Shown here: positions 36,629 through 45,272 of the stretch, one piece after another
Layout: each line of letters opens with the position of its first letter
Numbering within the stretch: position 1 is the stretch's first letter
Assembly: GCF_018343695.1 (NCBI RefSeq)
Contig: NZ_JAGYPJ010000001.1
Location: forward strand, 1,251,001-1,315,000
Direction: 5' to 3'
DNA from: Lederbergia citrisecunda
GTDB lineage: Bacteria > Bacillota > Bacilli > Bacillales > Bacillaceae_C
DNA length: 64,000 nt
Program-made: the position numbers and the translations under genes
Notes under the pieces: generated by a model
What the model was told of the DNA's origin: nothing
What the model saw: the letters and a program-made list of their open reading frames with translations, nothing else
The model's database searches: none

Positions 36629-36935
36629 TTCATAAACCACCTTCTATTACAAGCTATAAAATTAAGTTCTATATATTTACAGTAAAATCCTTTTTTATCT
36701 AAATAAACTACCTTTTTTGACAGAAATCCCCATAACGCAGAGAAAATTTTCCATTATAAGTATTGTATTCTAGTAAGAATCTGATAAAATTTCAATATTG
36801 TATGAATATACTTAAATTTATGGCTAAAATTAAAATTGGTCCCTATTCACCTTTATACAATGAAAAGTCCGTTTTTCATCATGGCTCCAATTTACATATA
36901 GAAATAACACTCTAAAAAAAAGAAGGGTTCCAATA
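36629..36935. other. Intergenic region between divergent genes
   Basis: About 300 bp of AT-rich sequence lie between the divergent phosphotransferase and MATE genes. It must hold both promoters. I see no clear open frame, hairpin or strong consensus promoter in it. Confidence 0.5.
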
Positions 36936-38327
36936 ATGAGCTTATTTGTACGAGAAAAATCATTTTATAAAACATTTTTCACCTTAACAGTGATCATTGG
37001 TCTACAAAACATTATTACATTTGGAATTAATCTATCAGACAACTTAATGGTCGGAGGATATAGTGAATATGCACTCTCCGGAGTTGCACTGGCTAATCAG
37101 ATTCAGTTTGTACTGCACATGCTCGTCATGGGTGTTGGAGAAGGCGTTGTCATTATGGCTTCGAGATACTGGGGAGCTAAAAACATCGTATCAATCAAGA
37201 AGATATCGAGCATTGGGATGAGCCTAGCCATTTCGGTTGGATTGATTATGTGGGCGATTATCTTTTTCTTCCCTGAAGACGTCCTGTCATTGTTCACTAA
37301 AGATGTAAACGTTATATCAGAAGGAACTAAATTTTTGCAAATCATTTGCTTTTCTTATGTTTTCTTTGCTATTACTAGTATTCTACTAGCAATTCTAAGG
37401 AGTGTGGAAACTGTAAAAATAGGATTTATTTTGTCTACTTCCACTCTCATCATCAATGTTTGTTTAAATTACATCCTGATCTACGGACATTTTGGGTTTC
37501 CAAGCTTGGGAGTGCAAGGTTCAGCTATTGCAACTCTAACTTCAAGAATCATAGAGTTTATTATAATTATCATTTTTGTAAAGCGCTTTGACCAAAAGAT
37601 TTACTTGAAACTTCGTGATTTCTTTAACATTGAGTTTGGTTTATTTAAGCAATATATCAATCTGGGATCACCAATTATTATGTCCAACTTTATTTGGGGT
37701 TTAGCGATGGCAGTACAGACTGCTATTCTCGGACATATGGGTGCTGCTGCGATTGCGGCAAATAGCATTGCGACTACTGTATTTGGTATTGTAGCCGTTG
37801 CCGTTTTTGCCTCTGCTAGTGCCACAACCGTATTAATTGGCAAAACGATAGGTGAAGGAAACGTCAATAAAATTAAATCGTACGCTAAAACCTTACAAAT
37901 CTTATATCTCATTATTGGATTCTGTACAGGTGTACTCTTGTTTATTACAAAGGGTTTGGTTCTCGATTTTTATTCCATTTCTGAAGAAGCTAGATCTCTT
38001 GCATTGCAGTTCATGACCGTTTTATCGATAACGGTTTGCGGTACTGCCTACCAGATGCCAGCTTTAACAGGAATTGTTCGCAGCGGTGGCGATACAAAAT
38101 TTGTTTTGATCAATGATACAATTTTCATGTGGATGATAGTGCTTCCAGCTTCAGCCCTTTGTGCATTTGTATTTGAACTATCGCCTTTGATTACTTTTAT
38201 TTGCTTAAAGTCGGATCAAATCTTGAAATGTTTTGTAGCAATTGTGAAGGTAAATCGATTTAAGTGGATTCGGACGTTTGATTCAGCAGCGGATGAAGTG
38301 GATGGAAAAATCCTGAAGGCGAATTAA
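36936..38327 (+). CDS. MATE-family efflux transporter
   Basis: The 463-residue protein has about twelve helices in two related halves. The first has NLSDNLMVGGYSEYALSGVALANQ and GEGVVIMASRYWGA; the second has GHMGAAAIAANSIA and ATTVLIGKTIGEG, the repeat motifs of MATE exporters. It would export cationic or aromatic compounds with Na+ or H+ influx. AGAAGGG precedes the ATG. It is followed by a hairpin and appears monocistronic. Confidence 0.92.
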   Translation: MSLFVREKSFYKTFFTLTVIIGLQNIITFGINLSDNLMVGGYSEYALSGVALANQIQFVLHMLVMGVGEGVVIMASRYWGAKNIVSIKKISSIGMSLAISVGLIMWAIIFFFPEDVLSLFTKDVNVISEGTKFLQIICFSYVFFAITSILLAILRSVETVKIGFILSTSTLIINVCLNYILIYGHFGFPSLGVQGSAIATLTSRIIEFIIIIIFVKRFDQKIYLKLRDFFNIEFGLFKQYINLGSPIIMSNFIWGLAMAVQTAILGHMGAAAIAANSIATTVFGIVAVAVFASASATTVLIGKTIGEGNVNKIKSYAKTLQILYLIIGFCTGVLLFITKGLVLDFYSISEEARSLALQFMTVLSITVCGTAYQMPALTGIVRSGGDTKFVLINDTIFMWMIVLPASALCAFVFELSPLITFICLKSDQILKCFVAIVKVNRFKWIRTFDSAADEVDGKILKAN

Positions 38328-38370
38328 GAAGAAAATTATCTTTTAAAAATATATATTAATTATAAAAGCA

Positions 38371-38389
38371 GACCCGAATGAATCGGGTC
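38371..38389 (+). terminator. Terminator of the MATE gene
   Basis: GACCCGA and TCGGGTC form a 7-bp stem around ATGAA, followed by CTTTATCTT. Confidence 0.75.
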
Positions 38390-38760
38390 CTTTATCTTAA
38401 AGTATATTTTCACATTCTTCATGTCGTGAATTTGAGAAGAATCTTTCACATCTTTTTTAATTTCGTGAATTTTGATGGTGGATGATGAATTGTTTTTATA
38501 CCATATTTACCTACTAGAATACTGTCCATTATATCTTTAATTAATGTATTTTCTAGAATAGTTTTTAAAAGGGATAAAAAAAGGTATAGCATTTTTTCTC
38601 ACTTCATTGTTTTTTTGTCTATCTAGAATAACATTTTTTAATTCTTTTAAACCAGCAAGCTCCTCTTCAGAATAGAATAAAAACTCATTTGCAAATATTA
38701 CTGCAAATGAGTTTTCTATCACTGACTAACATCTAGCTTTGTTTGAACATAAGGCTTGTT
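38390..38760. other. Intergenic region with one doubtful short frame
   Basis: A 61-codon frame on the minus strand (38537-38722; MIENSFAVIFANEFLFYSEE...) has no recognisable ribosome site and no family I know. It could be a decayed gene end. Otherwise this stretch is AT-rich and without clear structure. Confidence 0.4.
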
Positions 38761-41700
38761 CTACACATTTTGTTCAAGACATTGATATACTGCCATCATA
38801 TCTCGTTTATTCAACTCACGAATACGATTGAAAATTGGAATATGTGCAACAGCCTCAAGGTTCGAGTCTTCAGCAAAAACATCTCTTACTGTACCTGTTA
38901 GCCATGTTTGGACATCTATGCCATCGACTTTTTCCTTCCGTCCTTCATCATCGATACCACTTGCATAACAACTAACACATGGAATTGTTAATTTAAACAC
39001 ACCATCATGCAGATTATCTTCTGTTATTACTTTCTTTCCTTTACAAAATGGACATGGATGACTTTTTTTAATCTTATTAATTTCGGTGACAATTTTTTTG
39101 TAACCAAACGCTTCGTAGACATACGTTATTTTTTTAAATTTTCCTTTGGTGAAATACTTTTCAATAATGGTTTCTCTCGTTTCATCAATATTAGAAAAAT
39201 CACAGATTGTAATCCGATTTTTGCTGCTTATTGCTTCGATATTCCCTTTAATTCTGTCCCAGAATGGTAAAACATTTTGTAATACCATTTCATAGCCTAC
39301 AAAGCTTGCTAGTTCTAGTTCAAGCATTTTCAGCGATACTTGTGTTTCCCTAGGTAGTAAGGAGACATCTTCCGTAAGTGTAATATCGCCGCCAACAATT
39401 GCTTTTAGTTTTACCAGTTCTGGTAAGTTACCTACTGATTGTATAACTTGATCGATCGGTGTTTGAATAATCTCTCGAATATCGGTGTCACCATATTTTA
39501 GTTGTTTATGGTGGTTTAACACGGTTCCCTGACAGACTGGACAAGTAATCATCTCTTTTGATGCTTTCATATGCTCTTTAATCATTGATTTCGAAATAGA
39601 CATATAGCGCCCAATAATTACATTAAAGCCTTCCCATGTTCTCCTTGTCTTGCCTTCCTTATCATAGAATGACTCTTCCCAATACCCATATAAAAAAGTC
39701 TGCTTTTCTGCTTCAGTCATATCATTATAACTTTTACTTATATCCTGGCCGAGCTCATTCTTTATCTCATCAAAGAGGAATTGCAATTTCGGGTATTGAT
39801 AATATTTTAATACTTCCATTACGTCCGGATGTAATAAGCCATCCCAGAATGGTACGTTTTTGTCTTGAATGACAACATCAATATCAAATTTTTCAATAAC
39901 CCTGCGACCAGAACAGCTTGGACAATGATTTTCTTGATTATAGAAATCGAAGCTTCTTGTATCTTTATTCGTCGGATGAGAAGCCACAATATGGTTGATC
40001 AAACCACCTATCTCATAAAGAAAACTATATTGACTATACAAATGCCTTTCAAGATCAATGGCAATGACAGGTGCAATAGTATCGGATTCGTATTCCCCAT
40101 AAATTAGACGCGCCATGGATGATAAGCTTTTTAAGATGCCACCCTTATAGACGTTTTCTGCATTTTTAAAATAGTCGATATGGTTTTCTTTTAAGTATTT
40201 AATGCCATTATTTGAATCAAGTGTTGAAGAAATATGCATTTGAGCAACTCTATTTGTACTGTTATGTTGACTAAAATAATCATCATGACTGATAACATCA
40301 AGATGTCGAACAGGTTCTAGCTGTCTTTTACCAAAATCAACAATAAAATCAGAGCTTTCGAGCATATAGTCGTTATGTTCGATCATCATGATGCTGACAG
40401 ATTCATCTTGGAGAATGACCCTGACACTATCAATAAATTGGTTTAAAATATTTTGTGATAAACCTTTGGAAGGCTCATCAAAAATAAAAAGCGTATGTGG
40501 GTTTCTTGAGTTCGAAAACAGCTCAGAAACTAAATGAACACATTGAAATTCACCTGTCGATAAGGTTTGTGTCTTTCTTTCCAAGGTCAAATATCCGAGT
40601 CCTAGTTTGATCAATAAGCTTAAGCGCTTATGAGCGATGTCTTCATTTGGAATGTCCTCAATAATGTCTTCAATGGAGCGCTCAAAAATATCATCAATTT
40701 CGTCACTGTATTTTGTAAGTCTCCTTTTGATATCAAGAAACGTTGCAACAGTTGACCTACTGGTAATCGATTGGTTTCGATCTTGACCTACCATAACCAG
40801 TTTATCTTTTGGATATCGCTTTAGAAAATCTTTGGATATACACTCATTGACAAGGGTTGACTTACCACATCCAGACTCACCCGTAAAGGTTACAAGTCTA
40901 TTTTTTGGAATCTGAATTTCAGACATTTGAATATTACGACAGTAAAGATCATGAAATTGATAGTATTCTGTAGGCATTGCCTGATTTCGTTCCCAAAAAA
41001 CAGGTTTTGGACGTGGTGATTCTTCAACAATTTTCCCGCCATATTTCCCACTGCCAGGTCCAAAGAACAATTGCTTATCAGTTGTATCGAGCACTGTGTC
41101 AGAATGATCAATGAGCCAAATTTCATTCTTATAGCCTAATTGATTAATCTGTTCTAGTATTTTCAAAAGTGTTTGGTGATCAAGACCCACGGAGATTTCA
41201 TCAATAATAATAATGGTATTTTCACTAGAAGACATGAATTCTGCCAAGTAAAGTCTTGTTAATTCTCCACCTGACAAAGTACCCATAATGCGATTTAATG
41301 TTAAATAACCTATATTCATATTGATAATATTTTTAAGAATAAGTTGTTTTGCTTCACTAATATGTAAATCTTCTGCTAGTGTAAGTATCGTTTCAATGCT
41401 CAACTCATTAATATCGGAAATACTATGTGGTTGATTCAATAATTCTATTCTTTTTTGCTCAACTTCCTGATTATAACGCCTACCATTACACTTATTACAT
41501 TCGACATTTTTGGTAGTCCCACGTCCTTTACAAGTTGGACACCAGCCCAATTCATTATTAAATGAAAAAACTTCTGGAGAAAGATTAAATTTTTCAGCAA
41601 GCCGCACGCGGATCTCTTTAAAGACGGTGGTATGGGTGCCAATTGTTGAACGTGGATTGGAAGAAATAGATGATCTTCCAAGAAAAAGGACTAAGGGCAT

Positions 41701-41931
41701 GTCTTCCATCTTTATGGCACTAAAATTCGTTTCCATAATATTAGAAAACAAATACTGATATTCTGCCTTTGGTAATAAGGAAACGAGCCGCTTCTTGGAT
41801 TCTTCACCAATAGTTTGACAAAATGTGGTTTTTCCAGATCCGGACAAACCAGCAATTCCTAACGATTGATCTTCAGGTAAGATGGTATCTAATCGGTTAA
41901 TATTGTTCGCAATTAATTGATTTACTTTCAT
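38761..41931 (-). CDS. UvrA-like ABC ATPase with an extra zinc-cysteine C-terminal region
   Basis: The 1056-residue protein is a UvrA paralogue. NBD1 has Walker A GLSGSGKTT (28-36), a zinc pair C131-x2-C134/C145-x2-C148, signature TLSGGE (218-223) and Walker B IIIIDE (240-245). NBD2 has Walker [10 protein letters not shown] (351-359), a degenerate signature TLSTGE (456-461) and Walker B LFIFDE (481-486). The UvrB-binding and insertion domains that make NBD1 of UvrA about 600 residues long are absent. After residue 560 comes a 490-residue tail with CPSC (670), CPVC (797), CPFC (960) and CVSC (985) but no Walker A. It resembles UvrA2-type proteins linked to drug or DNA-damage tolerance, with an unusual tail. 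Monocistronic. Confidence 0.85.
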   Translation of the reverse strand: MKVNQLIANNINRLDTILPEDQSLGIAGLSGSGKTTFCQTIGEESKKRLVSLLPKAEYQYLFSNIMETNFSAIKMEDMPLVLFLGRSSISSNPRSTIGTHTTVFKEIRVRLAEKFNLSPEVFSFNNELGWCPTCKGRGTTKNVECNKCNGRRYNQEVEQKRIELLNQPHSISDINELSIETILTLAEDLHISEAKQLILKNIINMNIGYLTLNRIMGTLSGGELTRLYLAEFMSSSENTIIIIDEISVGLDHQTLLKILEQINQLGYKNEIWLIDHSDTVLDTTDKQLFFGPGSGKYGGKIVEESPRPKPVFWERNQAMPTEYYQFHDLYCRNIQMSEIQIPKNRLVTFTGESGCGKSTLVNECISKDFLKRYPKDKLVMVGQDRNQSITSRSTVATFLDIKRRLTKYSDEIDDIFERSIEDIIEDIPNEDIAHKRLSLLIKLGLGYLTLERKTQTLSTGEFQCVHLVSELFSNSRNPHTLFIFDEPSKGLSQNILNQFIDSVRVILQDESVSIMMIEHNDYMLESSDFIVDFGKRQLEPVRHLDVISHDDYFSQHNSTNRVAQMHISSTLDSNNGIKYLKENHIDYFKNAENVYKGGILKSLSSMARLIYGEYESDTIAPVIAIDLERHLYSQYSFLYEIGGLINHIVASHPTNKDTRSFDFYNQENHCPSCSGRRVIEKFDIDVVIQDKNVPFWDGLLHPDVMEVLKYYQYPKLQFLFDEIKNELGQDISKSYNDMTEAEKQTFLYGYWEESFYDKEGKTRRTWEGFNVIIGRYMSISKSMIKEHMKASKEMITCPVCQGTVLNHHKQLKYGDTDIREIIQTPIDQVIQSVGNLPELVKLKAIVGGDITLTEDVSLLPRETQVSLKMLELELASFVGYEMVLQNVLPFWDRIKGNIEAISSKNRITICDFSNIDETRETIIEKYFTKGKFKKITYVYEAFGYKKIVTEINKIKKSHPCPFCKGKKVITEDNLHDGVFKLTIPCVSCYASGIDDEGRKEKVDGIDVQTWLTGTVRDVFAEDSNLEAVAHIPIFNRIRELNKRDMMAVYQCLEQNV

Positions 41932-42242
41932 CAGCTATCCTCCCCATTCTCTAAATTTAGTATTGCCATGTATGTAAAACTTCAAATGAATCTATTGTGT
42001 TTTATAATCGACAAACTCATAATAATTTGATAAAAAAATTTTCTACGTCACTTAAATTTTATTAACGAAAAGTTTCATGGCGTAAAATCTCGCAGTTAGT
42101 AGTCCTTTTATCAACGCCCCACAAAGTATTTATCTTCCCTCAGTTGTATGATAAAAGCTTCTACAACCATCCCTCTTCCTTGGCTTTAAAAATAATTATT
42201 ACAAAACTACCTATTAAACTCAATTCTTTATTAATAAAAAAT
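41932..42242. other. Intergenic region
   Basis: This stretch lies upstream of the UvrA-like gene and holds its promoter. It is AT-rich; I see no convincing gene, and no element beyond the terminator that starts at 42243. Confidence 0.5.
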
Positions 42243-42270
42243 GACGCTTTTCTTTTCCCGGAAAAGCGCC
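42243..42270 (-). terminator. Terminator of the ArsR-SRPBCC operon
   Basis: GACGCTTTTC and GAAAAGCGCC pair over 10 bp with one mismatch around an 8-base loop. On the minus strand ATTTTTTATTAATAAAG follows. It lies about 140 bp past the SRPBCC stop. Confidence 0.8.
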
Positions 42271-42407
42271 CTATTTATGAAGAAAGGTTTAATTGTATAA
42301 GACGATTATAAAAAATTTAATAAATTTCTATTAATTGATATATTCTAGTACCCACGTAGAAGGTTGGTGCTAAAAAGCAAACATCCTAGTGAATGAAGAA
42401 ATCCTCT

Positions 42408-42821
42408 TTACAATTCAGCCAACACTTTTTCGAGTTGTTCTCCATTTTTCGTCCAAGCATAATTTGCACCCTGGATGGCTCCCGCACGGGCTTTTGTTGC
42501 TTCACTGAATCCAGTTTGCTCTAAATGGAGATGGGTGGTTCCATCATCAGCTTCTGTTAAAGTCCATGTAATAGTAGTTCTTTCTCCAGCACTTAGCCAA
42601 GTGTAAGATAATGTATGAGGCTCGTTCACTTCGAGCACCTCGCCATCTACAATGCCATCCCACCATTCATTTGGCTCAGATCGAAATTGGAATTTATGTC
42701 CTTCAATTTGTTTAAAGTCATTTTTCCATATCCATTTTGCAAGCATATCCGAATCTGTTAATGCGTTCCACACTTTGCCTATTGAACTTTTATAGTGGAA
42801 ATCTAATGATACATCTGCCAT
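42408..42821 (-). CDS. SRPBCC (AHSA1/START-like) domain protein
   Basis: The 137-residue protein has the AHSA1-type pattern SSIGKVWNALTDSDMLAKWIW at the N-terminus, VLEVNEPHTLSYTW, TTITWTLTEADDGTTHLHLEQTGF and a C-terminal helix (TKNGEQLEKVLAEL). The fold is a helix-grip cavity for a hydrophobic ligand. It starts three bases after the ArsR gene, with its GAGGAGG site inside that gene's last codons, so the two are coupled. ArsR/SRPBCC pairs are common in Bacillus, with no agreed function. Confidence 0.9.
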   Translation of the reverse strand: MADVSLDFHYKSSIGKVWNALTDSDMLAKWIWKNDFKQIEGHKFQFRSEPNEWWDGIVDGEVLEVNEPHTLSYTWLSAGERTTITWTLTEADDGTTHLHLEQTGFSEATKARAGAIQGANYAWTKNGEQLEKVLAEL

Positions 42822-42824
42822 TAT

Positions 42825-43148
42825 TTACTCCTCCTCTAATAAACTTCTTAAAATTACCATTCTATCCGTCCAAAACTTCTCGTAAAAAGATACCCAATCT
42901 TTAATCTCTTTTAAGGGAGCTGCATTTAGTCGATACCTTGTTTCTCTACCGACTTTACGATCAGCAACTAAACCAGCATTTTTAAGAATGGCCAAATGTT
43001 TTGAAACAGCAGTACGCCCCATTTGAAATTGAGGGGTTAATTCATGAAGAGGTAGCTCTTCTGCTTCTGCTAACAAGTGTAATAATTTGCGTCTTGTTGG
43101 ATCAGCAATGGCCCCATAAACATCTCGCTCTAGATTTTTATCGTTCAA
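42825..43148 (-). CDS. ArsR-family winged-helix repressor
   Basis: The 107-residue protein has AIADPTRRKLLHLLAE and QFQMGRTAVSKHLAILKNAGLVADRKVGRETRYRL, the recognition helix and wing of ArsR repressors. No metal-binding CxC motif is present, so it belongs to the metal-independent branch. I choose TTG at 43146-43148: AAGGAG lies nine bases before it, whereas GTG codons upstream are too close. It probably represses its own operon through the palindromes in its promoter. Confidence 0.88.
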   Translation of the reverse strand: MNDKNLERDVYGAIADPTRRKLLHLLAEAEELPLHELTPQFQMGRTAVSKHLAILKNAGLVADRKVGRETRYRLNAAPLKEIKDWVSFYEKFWTDRMVILRSLLEEE

Positions 43149-43171
43149 AACCACCCTCTCCTTGCAAATTG

Positions 43172-43213
43172 GACACCAATTGGTGTCTTTATTATAAGAC
43201 ACCAAAAAGTGTC
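43172..43213. promoter_or_regulatory. Paired operators of the ArsR-type repressor
   Basis: Two inverted repeats share the half-site GACACC: GACACCAATTGGTGTC (43172-43187, perfect) and GACACCAAAAAGTGTC (43198-43213, 5-bp arms GACAC/GTGTC). Their centres are 26 bp apart. The second lies between the -35 and -10 elements and the first just downstream of -10, the standard placement for repressor sites. Confidence 0.72.
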
Positions 43214-43220
43214 CAGTCAA
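43191..43220 (-). promoter_or_regulatory. Sigma-A promoter of the ArsR-SRPBCC operon
   Basis: On the minus strand TTGACT (43215-43220) and TATAAT (43191-43196) are spaced by 18 bp. The -10 is perfect. Operator repeats occupy the spacer and the start region. Confidence 0.72.
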
Positions 43221-43342
43221 ATTTATTATTACATATTGGAGTTAGTTTTATTTTCTTAATTAAGCTTTATAGAATTAACACTGTTTATAACATCTTCTAA
43301 AGAATTAATTTGGTCCACAAAATGTGGTCTATATATTTAAAT

Positions 43343-44467
43343 CTATATCCTCGCTTTTCTTTGTTGGAAATCCTGTTCCGGATAATAAGTATTTTTCACT
43401 AACAAATTTGGCCCGAGACAACGAACTGATGGACAATGACAATTTAACGTTTTTGCCAAAGGATTCTCAATCCATTTATCGAACAAATGTGTTAGAGATT
43501 CTGTTTGAATATTACCAAGAGCTGGTACATCCCCAAAATCAGCGACAATGACATCACCAGTAAATATATTTACATTTAATCGAGATCTACCATCAGGATC
43601 ATTCCGGACAGATACATTTTTACTCTCATAAATTCTCCGCTGTAAGTCGAGATCATCCTGATTTTCATTACATGGATAAAATGGAAGTGTACCAAATAAC
43701 ATCCATACATTTTCATCACGAAAATCTAGAAGCTGATGAATGGCAGATTTAGTTTCTTCTAAGCTTAAAACCTCAAGATTTGCAGCAAAGTCACTTGGGT
43801 ACATTGGGTGAATTTCATGACGCGTACACTTCATCTCTTCTACAATTTGCCTATGAATGTTCTCAAGATAAGGCAGAGTCCTCCTATTCAGCATCGTTTC
43901 AGCTGAAACCATAACACCTGCCTCCGATAAAATCCTGCTATTTTCAATCATGCGTTCAAATTGCTGTGCACGTTTTTCACTTGGCGGCTTTTTATCCATA
44001 TTTGCAAAACCACCATCAATAAAATCATCTACAGTACCCCAATTATGGGAGATATGTAACACATCTAAGAATGGGATTACAGTTAAATAACGATCTATAG
44101 GCATAGTTAAATTAGAATTCATCTGAGTACGAACTCCACGGGCATGTGCATATTTTAATAAGGGAAGAACGTAATTTTCTACTGATTTTTTTGAAAACAT
44201 CGGCTCTCCGCCAGTGATACTAATCGCTCGTAAATGTGGAATTTCTTCCAACCTTCTAATTATTAACTCAATCGGTAAAGCTTCAGGATCTTTTGGTTGC
44301 AACATATATCCTACCGCACAATGCTCACAACGCATATTACATAAATATGTGGTTGTAAATTCAATATTGGATAAAGTCAATTTTCCATGTTCTTCAATAT
44401 CTAAATATGCTTCCCAAGGATCATTATCTGATTTCATGCTGTTAATTTTTATCAAGTTGTTTATCAT
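43343..44467 (-). CDS. yfkAB: Radical SAM/CxCxxxxC motif protein (YfkAB-like)
   Basis: The 374-residue protein has the radical SAM cluster motif CNMRCEHC (near residue 43), SITGGEPMFSKKS and a C-terminal CHCPSVRC, the CxCxxxxC motif that names the YfkAB family. DNDPWEAYLDI at the N-terminus also matches B. subtilis YfkAB. It binds a 4Fe-4S cluster and cleaves S-adenosylmethionine; the reaction is unknown. AAAGGAAG precedes the ATG. It is not next to any sulfatase gene, and it is not of the anaerobic sulfatase-maturase type. Confidence 0.9.
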   Translation of the reverse strand: MINNLIKINSMKSDNDPWEAYLDIEEHGKLTLSNIEFTTTYLCNMRCEHCAVGYMLQPKDPEALPIELIIRRLEEIPHLRAISITGGEPMFSKKSVENYVLPLLKYAHARGVRTQMNSNLTMPIDRYLTVIPFLDVLHISHNWGTVDDFIDGGFANMDKKPPSEKRAQQFERMIENSRILSEAGVMVSAETMLNRRTLPYLENIHRQIVEEMKCTRHEIHPMYPSDFAANLEVLSLEETKSAIHQLLDFRDENVWMLFGTLPFYPCNENQDDLDLQRRIYESKNVSVRNDPDGRSRLNVNIFTGDVIVADFGDVPALGNIQTESLTHLFDKWIENPLAKTLNCHCPSVRCLGPNLLVKNTYYPEQDFQQRKARI

Positions 44468-44899
44468 TAACCTGACTTCCTTTACTAAAGTTTGACATCT
44501 CTTTCTTTTCTAAGAGGCAATTCTAATTTTAGCATGAAAAAATTGTCGGAAGAAATCCCACTGCAAAAATATAATTGTACTTTTGCTCCTTTTAAATTTG
44601 CGTTCTACATTTTATCTGAACGTTTCAATATATAAGAATAGTAGTAAATCCTTCTAACAACAAATCCCCTCTTACTATCAAAAAGGGAGATTCTTATCAA
44701 TCTGCTATACAACAAACTATTATTATATAATTGGCGAAGGTCCTATCCAACGCATGAATTCTACAAAGTGCCTTCTTAATAATCTTTATATCCCACAATC
44801 CGTAGTTAAAACAATTCTCCCATCCATCTGGATCTTCTATTGTGGAACCTTCTAAATCCTAATTTAGAAGGTATCGGGCAAGGTTTTCCCTCTTGTTAA
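44468..44899. other. Intergenic region
   Basis: This region lies between the YfkAB start and the pseudogenes at 44.9 kb. It contains the YfkAB promoter area. I see no supported gene; a short AAATCCTAATTTAG-type self-complementary stretch occurs near 44855. Confidence 0.4.
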
Positions 44900-45113
44900 C
44901 TATACGAAATACTGTTTAGGAAGCGGATTGCCAATCCCATACATGGCCCGTTGCCTCTCAATATCTTCTTTGGTTGTGCCTGTCTAAATAAGCAAACGGA
45001 TCCCCGGGAGCCAGTTTTGCAAGGGAAAAAATAAGGGTGGTTATGATAATCAAGTTGGGAGTAATCCCGAGGATTCTGACAAATATATACTTATACAATG
45101 AATCACTCTCCAT
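44900..45113 (-). pseudogene. 5' fragment of an Opp/Dpp-class permease gene, frameshifted
   Basis: Starting at ATG 45111-45113 the frame reads MESDSLYKYIFVRILGI and later LIFSLAKLAPGDPFAYLD, the N-terminus of an OppB/DppB permease with its APGDP motif. A one-base frameshift near 44983 follows. The next frame continues with TTKEDIERQRAMYGIGNPLP then KQYFV, the conserved segment before the second helix, and stops at TAG where Trp is expected. The remaining two thirds are missing. Confidence 0.8.
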
Positions 45114-45200
45114 TTATTCAGCAAATTGCTCTTTTTGTTTTGCATAATATAAATGGCAAGCAACATAGTGACCCACCTTCATTTCCATTCCTATTTGCAA
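45114..45200 (-). pseudogene. 3' fragment of an Opp/Dpp-class ATP-binding protein gene
   Basis: A 28-codon frame without a start encodes GMEMKVGHYVACHLYYAKQK then EQFAE before TAA. The GHxVACHL motif closes oligopeptide-transporter ATPases. Its stop is directly followed by the ATG of the permease fragment, the spacing of an intact operon. Everything upstream has been replaced by the sequence leading to kynU. Confidence 0.75.
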
Positions 45201-45272
45201 TCATGTATACTGAGTTTTCAGAAGAGTTCATATAGATGTAATATTGTAAATTAATAAAGGGGTGCCAATTAC

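Noticed and set aside
43343-44467. Radical SAM protein as a sulfatase maturase
   Set aside because: Its CxCxxxxC C-terminus and N-terminal DPWEAY block match YfkAB, not anaerobic sulfatase-maturating enzymes; it is 21 kb from the nearer sulfatase-fold gene, and neither such gene has a modifiable Cys/Ser.
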